Of a DNA stretch of 64,000 nucleotides, positions 42,820 to 49,772 are shown in pieces. The DNA lies in NCBI RefSeq assembly GCF_016907535.1, contig NZ_JAFBCF010000001.1, forward strand, positions 1-64,000, in the 5' to 3' direction. A program made the translations under genes and the position numbers. Numbering within the stretch: the first letter of the stretch is position 1; each line of letters opens with the position of its first letter. Below the pieces are notes generated by a model. It had not been told where the DNA came from. It saw only the letters and a list, made by a program, of their open reading frames with translations, and searched no databases. Source of the stretch: Microlunatus panaciterrae (GTDB lineage Bacteria; Actinomycetota; Actinomycetes; Propionibacteriales; Propionibacteriaceae).

Positions 42820-43893
42820 ATGAACGACCGGATCGACCGACACCCAGACCAGCGGTGGATGCGTCGCGCCCTCAAGCTGGCCGCCCTGGGGCCGCTGGGC
42901 GATCCGAACCCGCGGGTTGGAGCCGTCATCGTCGATGCCGCTGGTGACCTGGCGGGTGAGGGCTTTCACCGTGGCGCAGGTACGCCGCACGCCGAGGTGG
43001 AGGCGCTGGCGTCCGCAGGACGACGAGCCATCGACGGCACCGCCTACGTCACGCTGGAGCCCTGCAACCACACCGGCCGCACCGGGCCCTGCGTACAGGC
43101 CCTCATTGGCGCGGGAGTCTCCCGGGTCGTCTACGCCCAGCCGGACCCGAACGCGACAGCGTCCGGCGGTGCGGCCACCCTCCGAGCAGCGGGCATCGAG
43201 GTCGAGGAAGGGGTGCAGGCGGCAGCGGCCGAGCAGCTCAACGCGGAGTGGACCTTCGCTCTCCGGCAGGGACGGCCCTGGGTGACCTGGAAGTTCGCCG
43301 CCACCCTTGACGGACGCTCGGCTGCCGCAGACGGGAGCAGCCAGTGGATCACCGGTCCCGACGCGCGCGCCGACGTGCATCTCCTGCGTGCCAGAGCCGG
43401 GGCCATCCTGGTGGGGACCGGTACGGCCCTCCGCGACGACCCGTCGTTGACAACGCGACTTCCTGACGGTTCGCTGCAGCAGCGCCAACCGCTGCGGGTG
43501 GTGATGGGTCGTCGACGGCTGCCCGACGGCGCCCGGGTGTTGGACAACAGCGCCCCCACCCTTCTGGCTCAGCAGCAGGACCCTGCCCTGACGCTCCAGC
43601 AGCTCGCTGTCCGCGAGATCCGACATGTCTGGCTGGAGGGCGGCCCGACCCTGGCTGCCGCGTTCGTCGCCGCGGGCCTGGTCGACGAGGTCGTCGCCTA
43701 CCTGGCACCCGCACTCCTGGGTGCCGGACCGCCAGCAGTCGGTGCTCTCGGCATCCACAGCATCGCTCAGGCGCTGCGACTGCATCCGTACGACGTCACC
43801 ACCATCGGTCCAGACATCCGTGTCCGGGCCACCACCCACGCTCCCAGCCCACGCAGCACCGAACAGGAAGGCCCAGGATGTTCACCGGAATAG
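42820..43893 (+). CDS. ribD: Bifunctional riboflavin deaminase/reductase
   Basis: 357 residues from ATG 42820 (GAGGGGCAGG upstream); TTG 42778 would add a non-conserved tail. The deaminase half has the zinc motifs HAEVEAL and PCNHTGRTGPC. The reductase half has PWVTWKFAATLDGRSAAADGSSQWI and HVWLEGGPTLAAAFVAAGLVDEVVAYLAP. It carries out two successive steps of riboflavin synthesis from the GTP-derived pyrimidine. It overlaps the fusion gene downstream by 16 nt. Confidence 0.95.
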   Translation: MNDRIDRHPDQRWMRRALKLAALGPLGDPNPRVGAVIVDAAGDLAGEGFHRGAGTPHAEVEALASAGRRAIDGTAYVTLEPCNHTGRTGPCVQALIGAGVSRVVYAQPDPNATASGGAATLRAAGIEVEEGVQAAAAEQLNAEWTFALRQGRPWVTWKFAATLDGRSAAADGSSQWITGPDARADVHLLRARAGAILVGTGTALRDDPSLTTRLPDGSLQQRQPLRVVMGRRRLPDGARVLDNSAPTLLAQQQDPALTLQQLAVREIRHVWLEGGPTLAAAFVAAGLVDEVVAYLAPALLGAGPPAVGALGIHSIAQALRLHPYDVTTIGPDIRVRATTHAPSPRSTEQEGPGCSPE

Positions 43894-45746
43894 TCGAGGA
43901 GCTCGGCGAGGTCATCTCAATCGAGCACGGAACCGCATCAGCCGTGATCCGAGTCCGTGGCCCGCTGGCCATCAGCGATGCCTCGCCCGGCGCCTCGGTG
44001 GCGGTCAACGGCGTGTGCCTGACCGTGGTCGACCACGATGCCGAGACCTTCGGCGTCGATGTGATGGCCGAGACGCTGAGCCGCAGCAGCCTCGGTGCCC
44101 TCCGTCCCGGTGATCCGGTCAACCTGGAGCGCGCGATGGCGGCCACCGGCAGGTTCGGTGGCCATATCGTCCAGGGTCATGTCGACGGCACAGCCGAGAT
44201 CGTCGCGCGGACTCCTGGGGACCGGTGGGAGGTCGTGCGGTTCAGCCTGCCTGCCCAGCTGGCCCGGTATGTGGTCGAGAAGGGTTCGATCACCGTCGAC
44301 GGCGTGTCGCTGACGGTGTCCGCAGTGGATGACCGCACCTTCGAGGTGTCATTGATCCCCACCACCCTCGCTGTGACCACCCTGGGCCGCAAAGCCGTCG
44401 GCGACCCGGTCAATCTCGAGGTCGACGTGGTCGCCAAGTACGTGGAGCGGCTGCTTCCGCCTCCAGTCGGCCCGGTCGCTCCTGGAGCCCCGGCAATGAT
44501 CAGGGGAGCGGCGGCCTCGCAGCGCCCGCTCGCCGAGGTCGAGGAGGCGCTGGACGCGCTGCGTCGGGGTCAGCCGGTGCTGGTCACCGACGACGCCGAC
44601 CGGGAGAACGAGGGTGACGTGATTCTGGCGGCGGACACCCTGTCGCCGCAGTGGATGGCGTGGACCATCCGCCACTCGTCGGGCTACGTCTGTGCTCCGA
44701 TGACCGGCGTCAGGGCCGACGCTCTTGGACTGCCACTGATGGTTCCGGACAACCGGGACCCGCTGCGTACCGCCTACACCGTCACCGTCGACGCCAGCGC
44801 CGGGGTCACCACCGGGATCAGCGCTGCCGACCGGTCCCGGACCATCAGCGACCTCGCCCGACCGGGTGCGGGTCCTGACGACTTCATCCGACCCGGTCAC
44901 GTACTTCCGCTGCGGGCCAAGGACGGCGGGGTGCTGGAGCGCGCCGGACACACCGAGGCGGCGGTGGACCTGTGCCGACTGGCCGGGCTCACTCCGGTCG
45001 CCGCGATAGCCGAGCTGGTCCACGACGACGGGACCATGATGCGCCTTCCTGCGGTGCTCGAACTGGCGGCCGCACACCACCTGCCCGTGATCACGATCGA
45101 GCAGCTGATCAGTTGGCGGCAACGCCATGACCGGGTGGTCCGGACGGCGCAGACCCGGCTGCCGACGCAGCACGGAACGTTCACGGTGCTGGGTTATCGG
45201 GACCTGTGGACCGGTGCTGAGCATGTGGCGTTGATCAGCCCGCACGGTTCGGACGGTCCGGCACCTCTGGTGCGGCTGCACTCGGAGTGCCTCACCGGGG
45301 ACGTTTTCGGGTCCCAGCGCTGCGACTGCGGGCCGCAGCTGGAGCGCGCGATGGCGCAGATCGGCGCGGAACCGGGCGTGATCGTCTATCTCCGTGGCCA
45401 CGAGGGACGTGGCGTCGGCCTGCTGAACAAGCTGGAGGCGTATGCCCTGCAGGACAGGGGCTTTGACACGGTCGACGCGCAGAGCGAGCTGGGCTTGCCC
45501 ATCGACGCCCGTGAGTACGCCGCCGGCGCTGCCGTGCTGCACGACCTGGGTCTGTTGTCAGTCCGCCTGCTCACCAACAACCCGGTCAAGGTGCAGGCGC
45601 TGCGTAGCCTCGACGTCGAGGTGGTGTCCGTCGAGCGGATCGCCGTGGTCCCGAGCGAGGACAACGCCGCCTATCTGCGCACGAAACGGGACCGGATGGG
45701 ACATGACTTGATGATCGACTATGAGGACCAGCGGGCCCCGGTATGA
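43878..45746 (+). CDS. ribE-ribBA: RibE-RibB-RibA triple fusion: riboflavin synthase, DHBP synthase, GTP cyclohydrolase II
   Basis: One uninterrupted 622-codon frame with three enzymes. Residues 1-200 are riboflavin synthase alpha chain: [29 protein letters not shown], with the internal duplicated repeat [22 protein letters not shown]. Residues about 217-415 are DHBP synthase: [45 protein letters not shown]. Residues about 425-620 are GTP cyclohydrolase [20 protein letters not shown] zinc Cys set and [20 protein letters not shown], then [11 protein letters not shown]. An internal ATG at 44496 lacks a ribosome site. RibBA fusions are common; addition of RibE in one chain is unusual. Junction [14 protein letters not shown] is a Pro/Ala linker. 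Confidence 0.92.
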   Translation: MFTGIVEELGEVISIEHGTASAVIRVRGPLAISDASPGASVAVNGVCLTVVDHDAETFGVDVMAETLSRSSLGALRPGDPVNLERAMAATGRFGGHIVQGHVDGTAEIVARTPGDRWEVVRFSLPAQLARYVVEKGSITVDGVSLTVSAVDDRTFEVSLIPTTLAVTTLGRKAVGDPVNLEVDVVAKYVERLLPPPVGPVAPGAPAMIRGAAASQRPLAEVEEALDALRRGQPVLVTDDADRENEGDVILAADTLSPQWMAWTIRHSSGYVCAPMTGVRADALGLPLMVPDNRDPLRTAYTVTVDASAGVTTGISAADRSRTISDLARPGAGPDDFIRPGHVLPLRAKDGGVLERAGHTEAAVDLCRLAGLTPVAAIAELVHDDGTMMRLPAVLELAAAHHLPVITIEQLISWRQRHDRVVRTAQTRLPTQHGTFTVLGYRDLWTGAEHVALISPHGSDGPAPLVRLHSECLTGDVFGSQRCDCGPQLERAMAQIGAEPGVIVYLRGHEGRGVGLLNKLEAYALQDRGFDTVDAQSELGLPIDAREYAAGAAVLHDLGLLSVRLLTNNPVKVQALRSLDVEVVSVERIAVVPSEDNAAYLRTKRDRMGHDLMIDYEDQRAPV

Positions 45747-45783
45747 CGACCATGCTCGACTCCACAACGAGAGGAAGAAGATC

Positions 45784-46251
45784 ATGAAGGACGGGTCGCC
45801 CGTGATCACGGTCGACGGAAGCGGCTTGCGGGTGGCTGTGGTGGCAGCCTCGTGGCACGCCACGATCATGGACGGGCTGATCGACGGTGCCCGGCGGGGC
45901 TTGGCCGACGCCTCGGTGACGGACGTTGATCTTGTCCGGGTACCAGGAACCTTCGAGCTTGCGGTGGCCTGCGCCCGGCTCGCCCCCCGCTATGATGCGC
46001 TCGTCGCCCTGGGAGTGGTGATCCGCGGCGGTACGCCGCACTTCGAGTACGTCTGCCAGTCGGCGACGGTCGGCCTGACCGAGGTCAGCGTCAGGTCCGG
46101 TATTCCGGTCGGATTCGGCGTGCTCACCTGTGACGACGAGCAGCAGGCCCTGGCCCGGGCCGGGATTCCGGGTTCCAGTGAGGACAAGGGGTATGAGGCG
46201 GCCACTGCGGCGGTCGCCACCGTCACGGCGCTGCGGGCGGTTCTCGAGTGA
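45784..46251 (+). CDS. ribH: 6,7-dimethyl-8-ribityllumazine synthase
   Basis: 155 residues. Catalytic His is in [11 protein letters not shown], and [15 protein letters not shown] and [16 protein letters not shown] are intact. It condenses the RibBA product 3,4-dihydroxybutanone phosphate with the RibD product; the lumazine feeds RibE. ATG 45784 follows AGAGGAAGAAG. It is the last gene of the FMN-riboswitch operon; repeats follow. Confidence 0.95.
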   Translation: MKDGSPVITVDGSGLRVAVVAASWHATIMDGLIDGARRGLADASVTDVDLVRVPGTFELAVACARLAPRYDALVALGVVIRGGTPHFEYVCQSATVGLTEVSVRSGIPVGFGVLTCDDEQQALARAGIPGSSEDKGYEAATAAVATVTALRAVLE

Positions 46252-46254
46252 CCG

Positions 46255-46490
46255 CCCTTCGACAGGCTCAGGATGCGTCACCCTTCGACATACGCGCTCG
46301 GAGCTTGCGTACGCGCTCTGAGCTTGTCGAAGAGCTGTGAGGATGCCGAACGGCAGCGTGTGGTTGCTCAAACCCCATTTTTGCAGCCACACGCTGCCGC
46401 ACGAGCGGATGCGCCCCTTCGACAGGCTCAGGGCGCGTCACCGTTCGAGTCACGAGCGGCCTTCCGCGCCCTGAGCTTGTCGAAGGGCAG
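46255..46490. repeat. Dispersed CCCTTCGACAGGCTCAGG cluster behind ribH
   Basis: At least four copies or half-copies in both orientations (46255, about 46318, 46412, 46479), with CGCTCTGAGCTTGTCGAAGAG and CCCTGAGCTTGTCGAAGGG. A separate long hairpin lies inside the cluster (46351-46399). Confidence 0.85.
46351..46399. terminator. Long hairpin with 13-bp perfect arms (terminator or REP-like)
   Basis: CGGCAGCGTGTGG (46351-46363) pairs perfectly with CCACACGCTGCCG (46387-46399). Inside the loop TGC/GCA can extend it and a CCCCATTTTT tract is present. It could end the riboflavin operon from the plus strand, or be a repeat element inserted into the cluster. Confidence 0.6.
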
Positions 46491-46565
46491 TTCCGGCACG
46501 CTCTCGCCGCGGACGGCGGATCTGCGCTGATGGAAAACACGTACTGCCACAGGTCGGTGGCGCGC

Positions 46566-46571
46566 TACAGT
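46566..46571 (+). promoter_or_regulatory. -10 box of the leaderless Thr attenuator transcript
   Basis: TACAGT, 6 nt before the ATG of the Thr leader peptide, so transcription is predicted to start at or next to that ATG. Confidence 0.55.
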
Positions 46572-46577
46572 GCAGAC

Positions 46578-46631
46578 ATGCATGCTGCACAGGTCACGAC
46601 GACGCTAGGACGACTCCGGCGTTCTGACTGA
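46578..46631 (+). CDS. Thr leader peptide of ThrRS-paralogue attenuator
   Basis: 17 codons, MHAAQVTTTLGRLRRSD, with three consecutive Thr codons (ACG ACG ACG at 46596-46604). A -10-like box 6 nt upstream predicts a leaderless mRNA. The Thr run lies next to and over the left arm of a 9-bp hairpin (CAGGTCACG/CGTGACCTG), and a terminator-like hairpin follows the leader stop by 20 nt. This is the layout of an amino-acid attenuator: ribosome stalling at Thr codons when charged tRNA-Thr is scarce would alter folding and permit read-through into the synthetase paralogue. Inferred from sequence only. Confidence 0.65.
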   Translation: MHAAQVTTTLGRLRRSD

Positions 46632-46640
46632 CGTGACCTG
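46590..46640 (+). promoter_or_regulatory. Attenuator hairpin overlapping the Thr codons
   Basis: CAGGTCACG (46590-46598) and CGTGACCTG (46632-46640) are perfectly complementary over 9 bp. The left arm ends inside the first Thr codon, so a ribosome stalled there would block this pairing. Confidence 0.6.
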
Positions 46641-46651
46641 ACACGACGAGC

Positions 46652-46687
46652 GAGCTCCGGGAGATCGAACCCCGGGGCTCTCCGTTT
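46652..46687 (+). terminator. Attenuator terminator hairpin
   Basis: GAGCTCCGGG (46652-46661) pairs with CCCGGGGCTC (46671-46680) through ten pairs, one a T-G wobble, with a nine-base loop, followed by TCCGTTT. The left arm CCGGGAG could alternatively pair with CTCCGG at 46614-46619 (one bulge), a possible antiterminator. Confidence 0.6.
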
Positions 46688-46729
46688 GCCCGGCCGGTCT
46701 CCCGCCTCGCAGAAACTGAGGTGGTTGAC

Positions 46730-47953
46730 ATGAAAAATGATCATCGAGAGCTCGGCCGCGAACTGCACCTGTTTGCCACTTCGCCGCTGGTCGGCTCGGG
46801 CCTGCCGCTATGGCTCCCTGACGGCGCCGTCATCCGAGGGGAGCTGGAGAAGCTGGCCGCCGAGGAGGCTGAACGCTCGGGTTGTCGTCGCGTCTACACC
46901 CCCGTCATGGCCAAGCGTGAGCTGTACGAGCGTTCCGGACACTGGGACAAGTTCTCCGCAGACATGTTCCCGGTGATGAACGTCGGGGGCGAGAGCTTCG
47001 TGCTCCGGCCGGCGAACTGCCCACATCATGCAATGGTCTACGCCGCGCAGGGTCGCAGCATCCGTGATCTGCCGTTCCGCCTGTCCGAGGTCGGCTCGAT
47101 GTTCCGCAGCGAGCTGTCGGGTGTCCTCAGTGGCCTGGCTCGGGTGCGGCAGATCAACCTGGACGACGCCCATGTCTTCTGTGCCCCCGAGCAGGTCGCG
47201 GGAGAGGTGGTGCTCGCCCTTGAGGCGATCCAGCGCTGCTATCGGCTGCTGGGTCTGGAGGTGTCCTACTACCGGCTGTCACTGGACGGGCCGGGCGGTG
47301 GCTTCCTCGGCACCCGGGCCCAGTGGGACGATGCAGAGGCACAGCTGCGCCGGGCCCTCGACCAGCTTGAGTTGCCGTATGTGGCAGCACCTGGAGAGGC
47401 GGCGTTCTACGGGCCGAAGATTGACGTTCAGGTGCTCGACGGGCAGGGTCGGGAGGAGACCTTGTCGACCGTCCAGCTGGACTTCAACCAGCCCGAGCGC
47501 TTCAACCTGGAGTACGTCGGATCCGACGGCGGACGGCACCGCCCGGTGATGATTCACCGCGGTCTGCTCGGATCGATGGAGCGGATGACCGCACAGCTGA
47601 TCGAACGCTTCGCGGGCAGGATGCCTCCGTGGCTGTCACCGGTCCAGGTCCGGGTGCTGCCGGTATCAGCGTCTCAGCAGAACGTCGCCGAAGGGTTGGC
47701 CAACCGACTCCGGCAACGGGGGATCCGGACCGAGCTGTCCTCCGACGGCTCGCTTGGTGCCCGGATCCGTGCCTCCCGGCTGCAACGCGTTGCCTACCTG
47801 GCCATCATCGGGGCTGAGGAAGCGAGGGCCGACACCGTGAATGTCGTGTTGCCGGCGCTGGAACAGAGGGGATCGCTGGCCGCGGTGGACTTCGTCGAGA
47901 AGGTCAGCTCCGAGGTGGCCGAGCGCGTCCAGCAGCCACGGCCGCTGCCGTGA
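46730..47953 (+). CDS. Short threonyl-tRNA synthetase paralogue lacking TGS and editing domains
   Basis: 407 residues from ATG 46730 (TGAGGTGG ends 5 nt before). It aligns with thrS from its catalytic core: DHRELGRELHLF (versus [12 protein letters not shown]) through the anticodon-binding domain, with no TGS or N2 editing part. Zinc-type ligands are kept (NCPHH, DDAHVFC, MIHRGLLGS). But residues conserved in the full enzyme differ: [17 protein letters not shown] becomes VLSGLARVRQINLDDAH, and [13 protein letters not shown] becomes GREETLSTVQLDF, losing a His and two Gln near the Thr pocket. It may be an inhibitor-resistant, starvation-induced or altered-specificity synthetase. Preceded by the Thr attenuator. 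Confidence 0.9.
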   Translation: MKNDHRELGRELHLFATSPLVGSGLPLWLPDGAVIRGELEKLAAEEAERSGCRRVYTPVMAKRELYERSGHWDKFSADMFPVMNVGGESFVLRPANCPHHAMVYAAQGRSIRDLPFRLSEVGSMFRSELSGVLSGLARVRQINLDDAHVFCAPEQVAGEVVLALEAIQRCYRLLGLEVSYYRLSLDGPGGGFLGTRAQWDDAEAQLRRALDQLELPYVAAPGEAAFYGPKIDVQVLDGQGREETLSTVQLDFNQPERFNLEYVGSDGGRHRPVMIHRGLLGSMERMTAQLIERFAGRMPPWLSPVQVRVLPVSASQQNVAEGLANRLRQRGIRTELSSDGSLGARIRASRLQRVAYLAIIGAEEARADTVNVVLPALEQRGSLAAVDFVEKVSSEVAERVQQPRPLP

Positions 47954-48019
47954 GGGACTTCTCGGCGGGCTGACGGCAGCGCAGCGGGGAAGAATCGGGG
48001 CCTGAGTAGGATCGGGGCG

Positions 48020-49213
48020 GTGAACGAGGCCTACGTCTATGACGCGGTGCGGACGGTCTTCGGGCGCCACGGCGGCGCGCTGGCCGGAACTCGGCCAGAC
48101 GACCTGGCCGCGCACGTGCTCAAGGCTCTGGTTGACCGCTCGACCGACCTCGACCCGTCCCGACTGGATGAGGTGATCCTCGGCAACGCCAACGGGGCCG
48201 GGGAGGAGAACCGCAACGTCGCCCGGATGGCCGTGCTGCTGGCGCAGCTGCCGGTGGAGGTGCCTGCGACGACGGTCAACCGGCTCTGCGGCTCCAGCCT
48301 GGATGCAGTGATCATCGGTTCCCGACAGATCGCGACCGGTGAGGCGGACCTGGTGATCGCTGGTGGCGTCGAGTCGATGAGTCGTGCGCCGTGGGTGCTG
48401 CCGAAGACGGAGAAGCCCTATCCGGCAACGGACCTGACGCTCACCTCGACCTCGATGGGATGGCGGCTGGTCAACCCGGCCATGCCCAGGAGATGGACCG
48501 TGACCCTGGGGGAGGCGACCGAGCTGCTGCGCGAACGCCATGGCATCAGCCGAGAACGGCAGGATGCCTTCGCGCAACGCTCACACCGGCTGGCCCATCA
48601 GGCGTGGCAGAGCGGCTGGTACGACGACCTGATCGTCGAGGTTCCCGGCGTGGAGCTCGCCCGTGACGAGTCGATCCGGCCGGACACGACGCTGGACCGG
48701 TTGGCGGCGCTGGTCACCGTCTTTCGTCCGGCCGCCAATGGCGGCACGGTCACTGCGGGCAACGCGTCACCGCTCAGCGACGGCGCCTCCGCTGTGCTGC
48801 TGGGCAGCGAGGAAGCCGCCGCCCTCACCGGCCGGTCGCCGTTGGCCCGGATCGCCGGCCGGGGCGCCAGTGCGCTCGAGCCCGACCATTTCGGCTATGC
48901 CCCGGTGGAGGCGGCCCGGATCGCCCTGCGGCGGGCCGGCATCGGCTGGGACGATGTCTCCGCGGTCGAGCTCAACGAAGCCTTCGCGGCGCAGTCGCTG
49001 GCCTGCCTGGACGCGTGGCACATCGACCCCGAGATCGTCAACACTCATGGCGGCGCTATCGCGATCGGCCATCCCCTTGGTGCGTCGGGCACGCGTATCG
49101 TCGGTACCCTCGCCCGCCGCTTGCAGCGCTCAGGCGGACGCTGGGGTGTCGCCGCGATCTGTGTGGGCGTAGGGCAGGGGCTGGCTGTGGTCCTCGAGAA
49201 TGTGACGCAGTAG
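48020..49213 (+). CDS. Thiolase (acetyl-CoA acyltransferase / PcaF-like)
   Basis: 397 residues. Nucleophilic Cys in VNRLCGSSLDAV (about 92), His in NTHGGAIAIGHPLGASG (about 353) and the second Cys in AAICVGVGQG (about 384), all correctly placed. Typical of 3-ketoacyl-CoA thiolases including 3-oxoadipyl-CoA thiolase. TAGGAT (48006-48011) is 8 nt before GTG 48020, so probably leaderless. No beta-oxidation partner gene is adjacent, so pathway is unknown. Confidence 0.9.
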   Translation: MNEAYVYDAVRTVFGRHGGALAGTRPDDLAAHVLKALVDRSTDLDPSRLDEVILGNANGAGEENRNVARMAVLLAQLPVEVPATTVNRLCGSSLDAVIIGSRQIATGEADLVIAGGVESMSRAPWVLPKTEKPYPATDLTLTSTSMGWRLVNPAMPRRWTVTLGEATELLRERHGISRERQDAFAQRSHRLAHQAWQSGWYDDLIVEVPGVELARDESIRPDTTLDRLAALVTVFRPAANGGTVTAGNASPLSDGASAVLLGSEEAAALTGRSPLARIAGRGASALEPDHFGYAPVEAARIALRRAGIGWDDVSAVELNEAFAAQSLACLDAWHIDPEIVNTHGGAIAIGHPLGASGTRIVGTLARRLQRSGGRWGVAAICVGVGQGLAVVLENVTQ

Positions 49214-49248
49214 TTTCCGACGCCACTCCACCGCGTCGGTCCGACGTC

Positions 49249-49686
49249 TCAGCTGTGGTGTGCGGGCACCGGCGGCGCCGGCGCCTGTGCGCCAGGCCCT
49301 GTCACAACCGCCGGGGCGGGCCGCGTTCCGTCCGGGCCAGCGATCACGTAGGCGATCATGGCGACGAAGCCGAGACTGAACAGGCCGGTCAGCAGCAGCA
49401 CCAGAAACCAGGCCTTGTCGTCGAGCTGCGCTGTGTTCAACACGGCACCGACCCAGGCGACGAATTGCGCGATGGCCGCGCACACCATCACCAGAACGGC
49501 GATCCCAGCCAGGCCGATCATGGTCCAGCCGAACGGACCGGACTTGATCCCCACGACGTCTGGACCGTTCATGACGAAGCTGTCCTGCCAGATCGCCAGG
49601 CCGCCGGCGACGAGGAACAGGACGCCGGCACCGACCAGGGCGATCAGGCTTCCGACGAACAACTTCACGATCAATGGCTTATCCAT
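49249..49686 (-). CDS. Small multi-pass membrane protein
   Basis: 145 residues with four hydrophobic helices (FVGSLIALVGAGVLFLVAGG, WTMIGLAGIAVLVMVCAAIAQF, AWFLVLLLTGLFSLGFVAMIAYV) and a Pro/Ala/Gly-rich C-terminal tail. ATG 49686 is preceded by GAGGTGGAGGGG. No family recognised; similar small proteins are common in actinobacteria. It lies downstream of the histidine kinase on the same strand, 86 nt away. Confidence 0.65.
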   Translation of the reverse strand: MDKPLIVKLFVGSLIALVGAGVLFLVAGGLAIWQDSFVMNGPDVVGIKSGPFGWTMIGLAGIAVLVMVCAAIAQFVAWVGAVLNTAQLDDKAWFLVLLLTGLFSLGFVAMIAYVIAGPDGTRPAPAVVTGPGAQAPAPPVPAHHS

Positions 49687-49772
49687 GAGAATCCCCTCCA
49701 CCTCCCATGCTGCGTGGCTGACCCTCGAGGAAACCAGGGACGTTGGTCCTGTCCGGTCGGGATCTGCGCTGG

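Noticed and set aside
41275-43839. Long minus-strand open frame opposite mraY and ribD
   Set aside because: Covers two conserved genes and the FMN riboswitch; no protein family resemblance.
46318-46400. tRNA or mobile-element terminal repeat
   Set aside because: The 13-bp hairpin arms do not form a cloverleaf, and no transposase or target duplication is visible.
46632-46729. T-box riboswitch for the ThrRS paralogue
   Set aside because: No T-box sequence (AGGGTGGNACCGCG-like) is present; the Thr-codon leader peptide is a better explanation.
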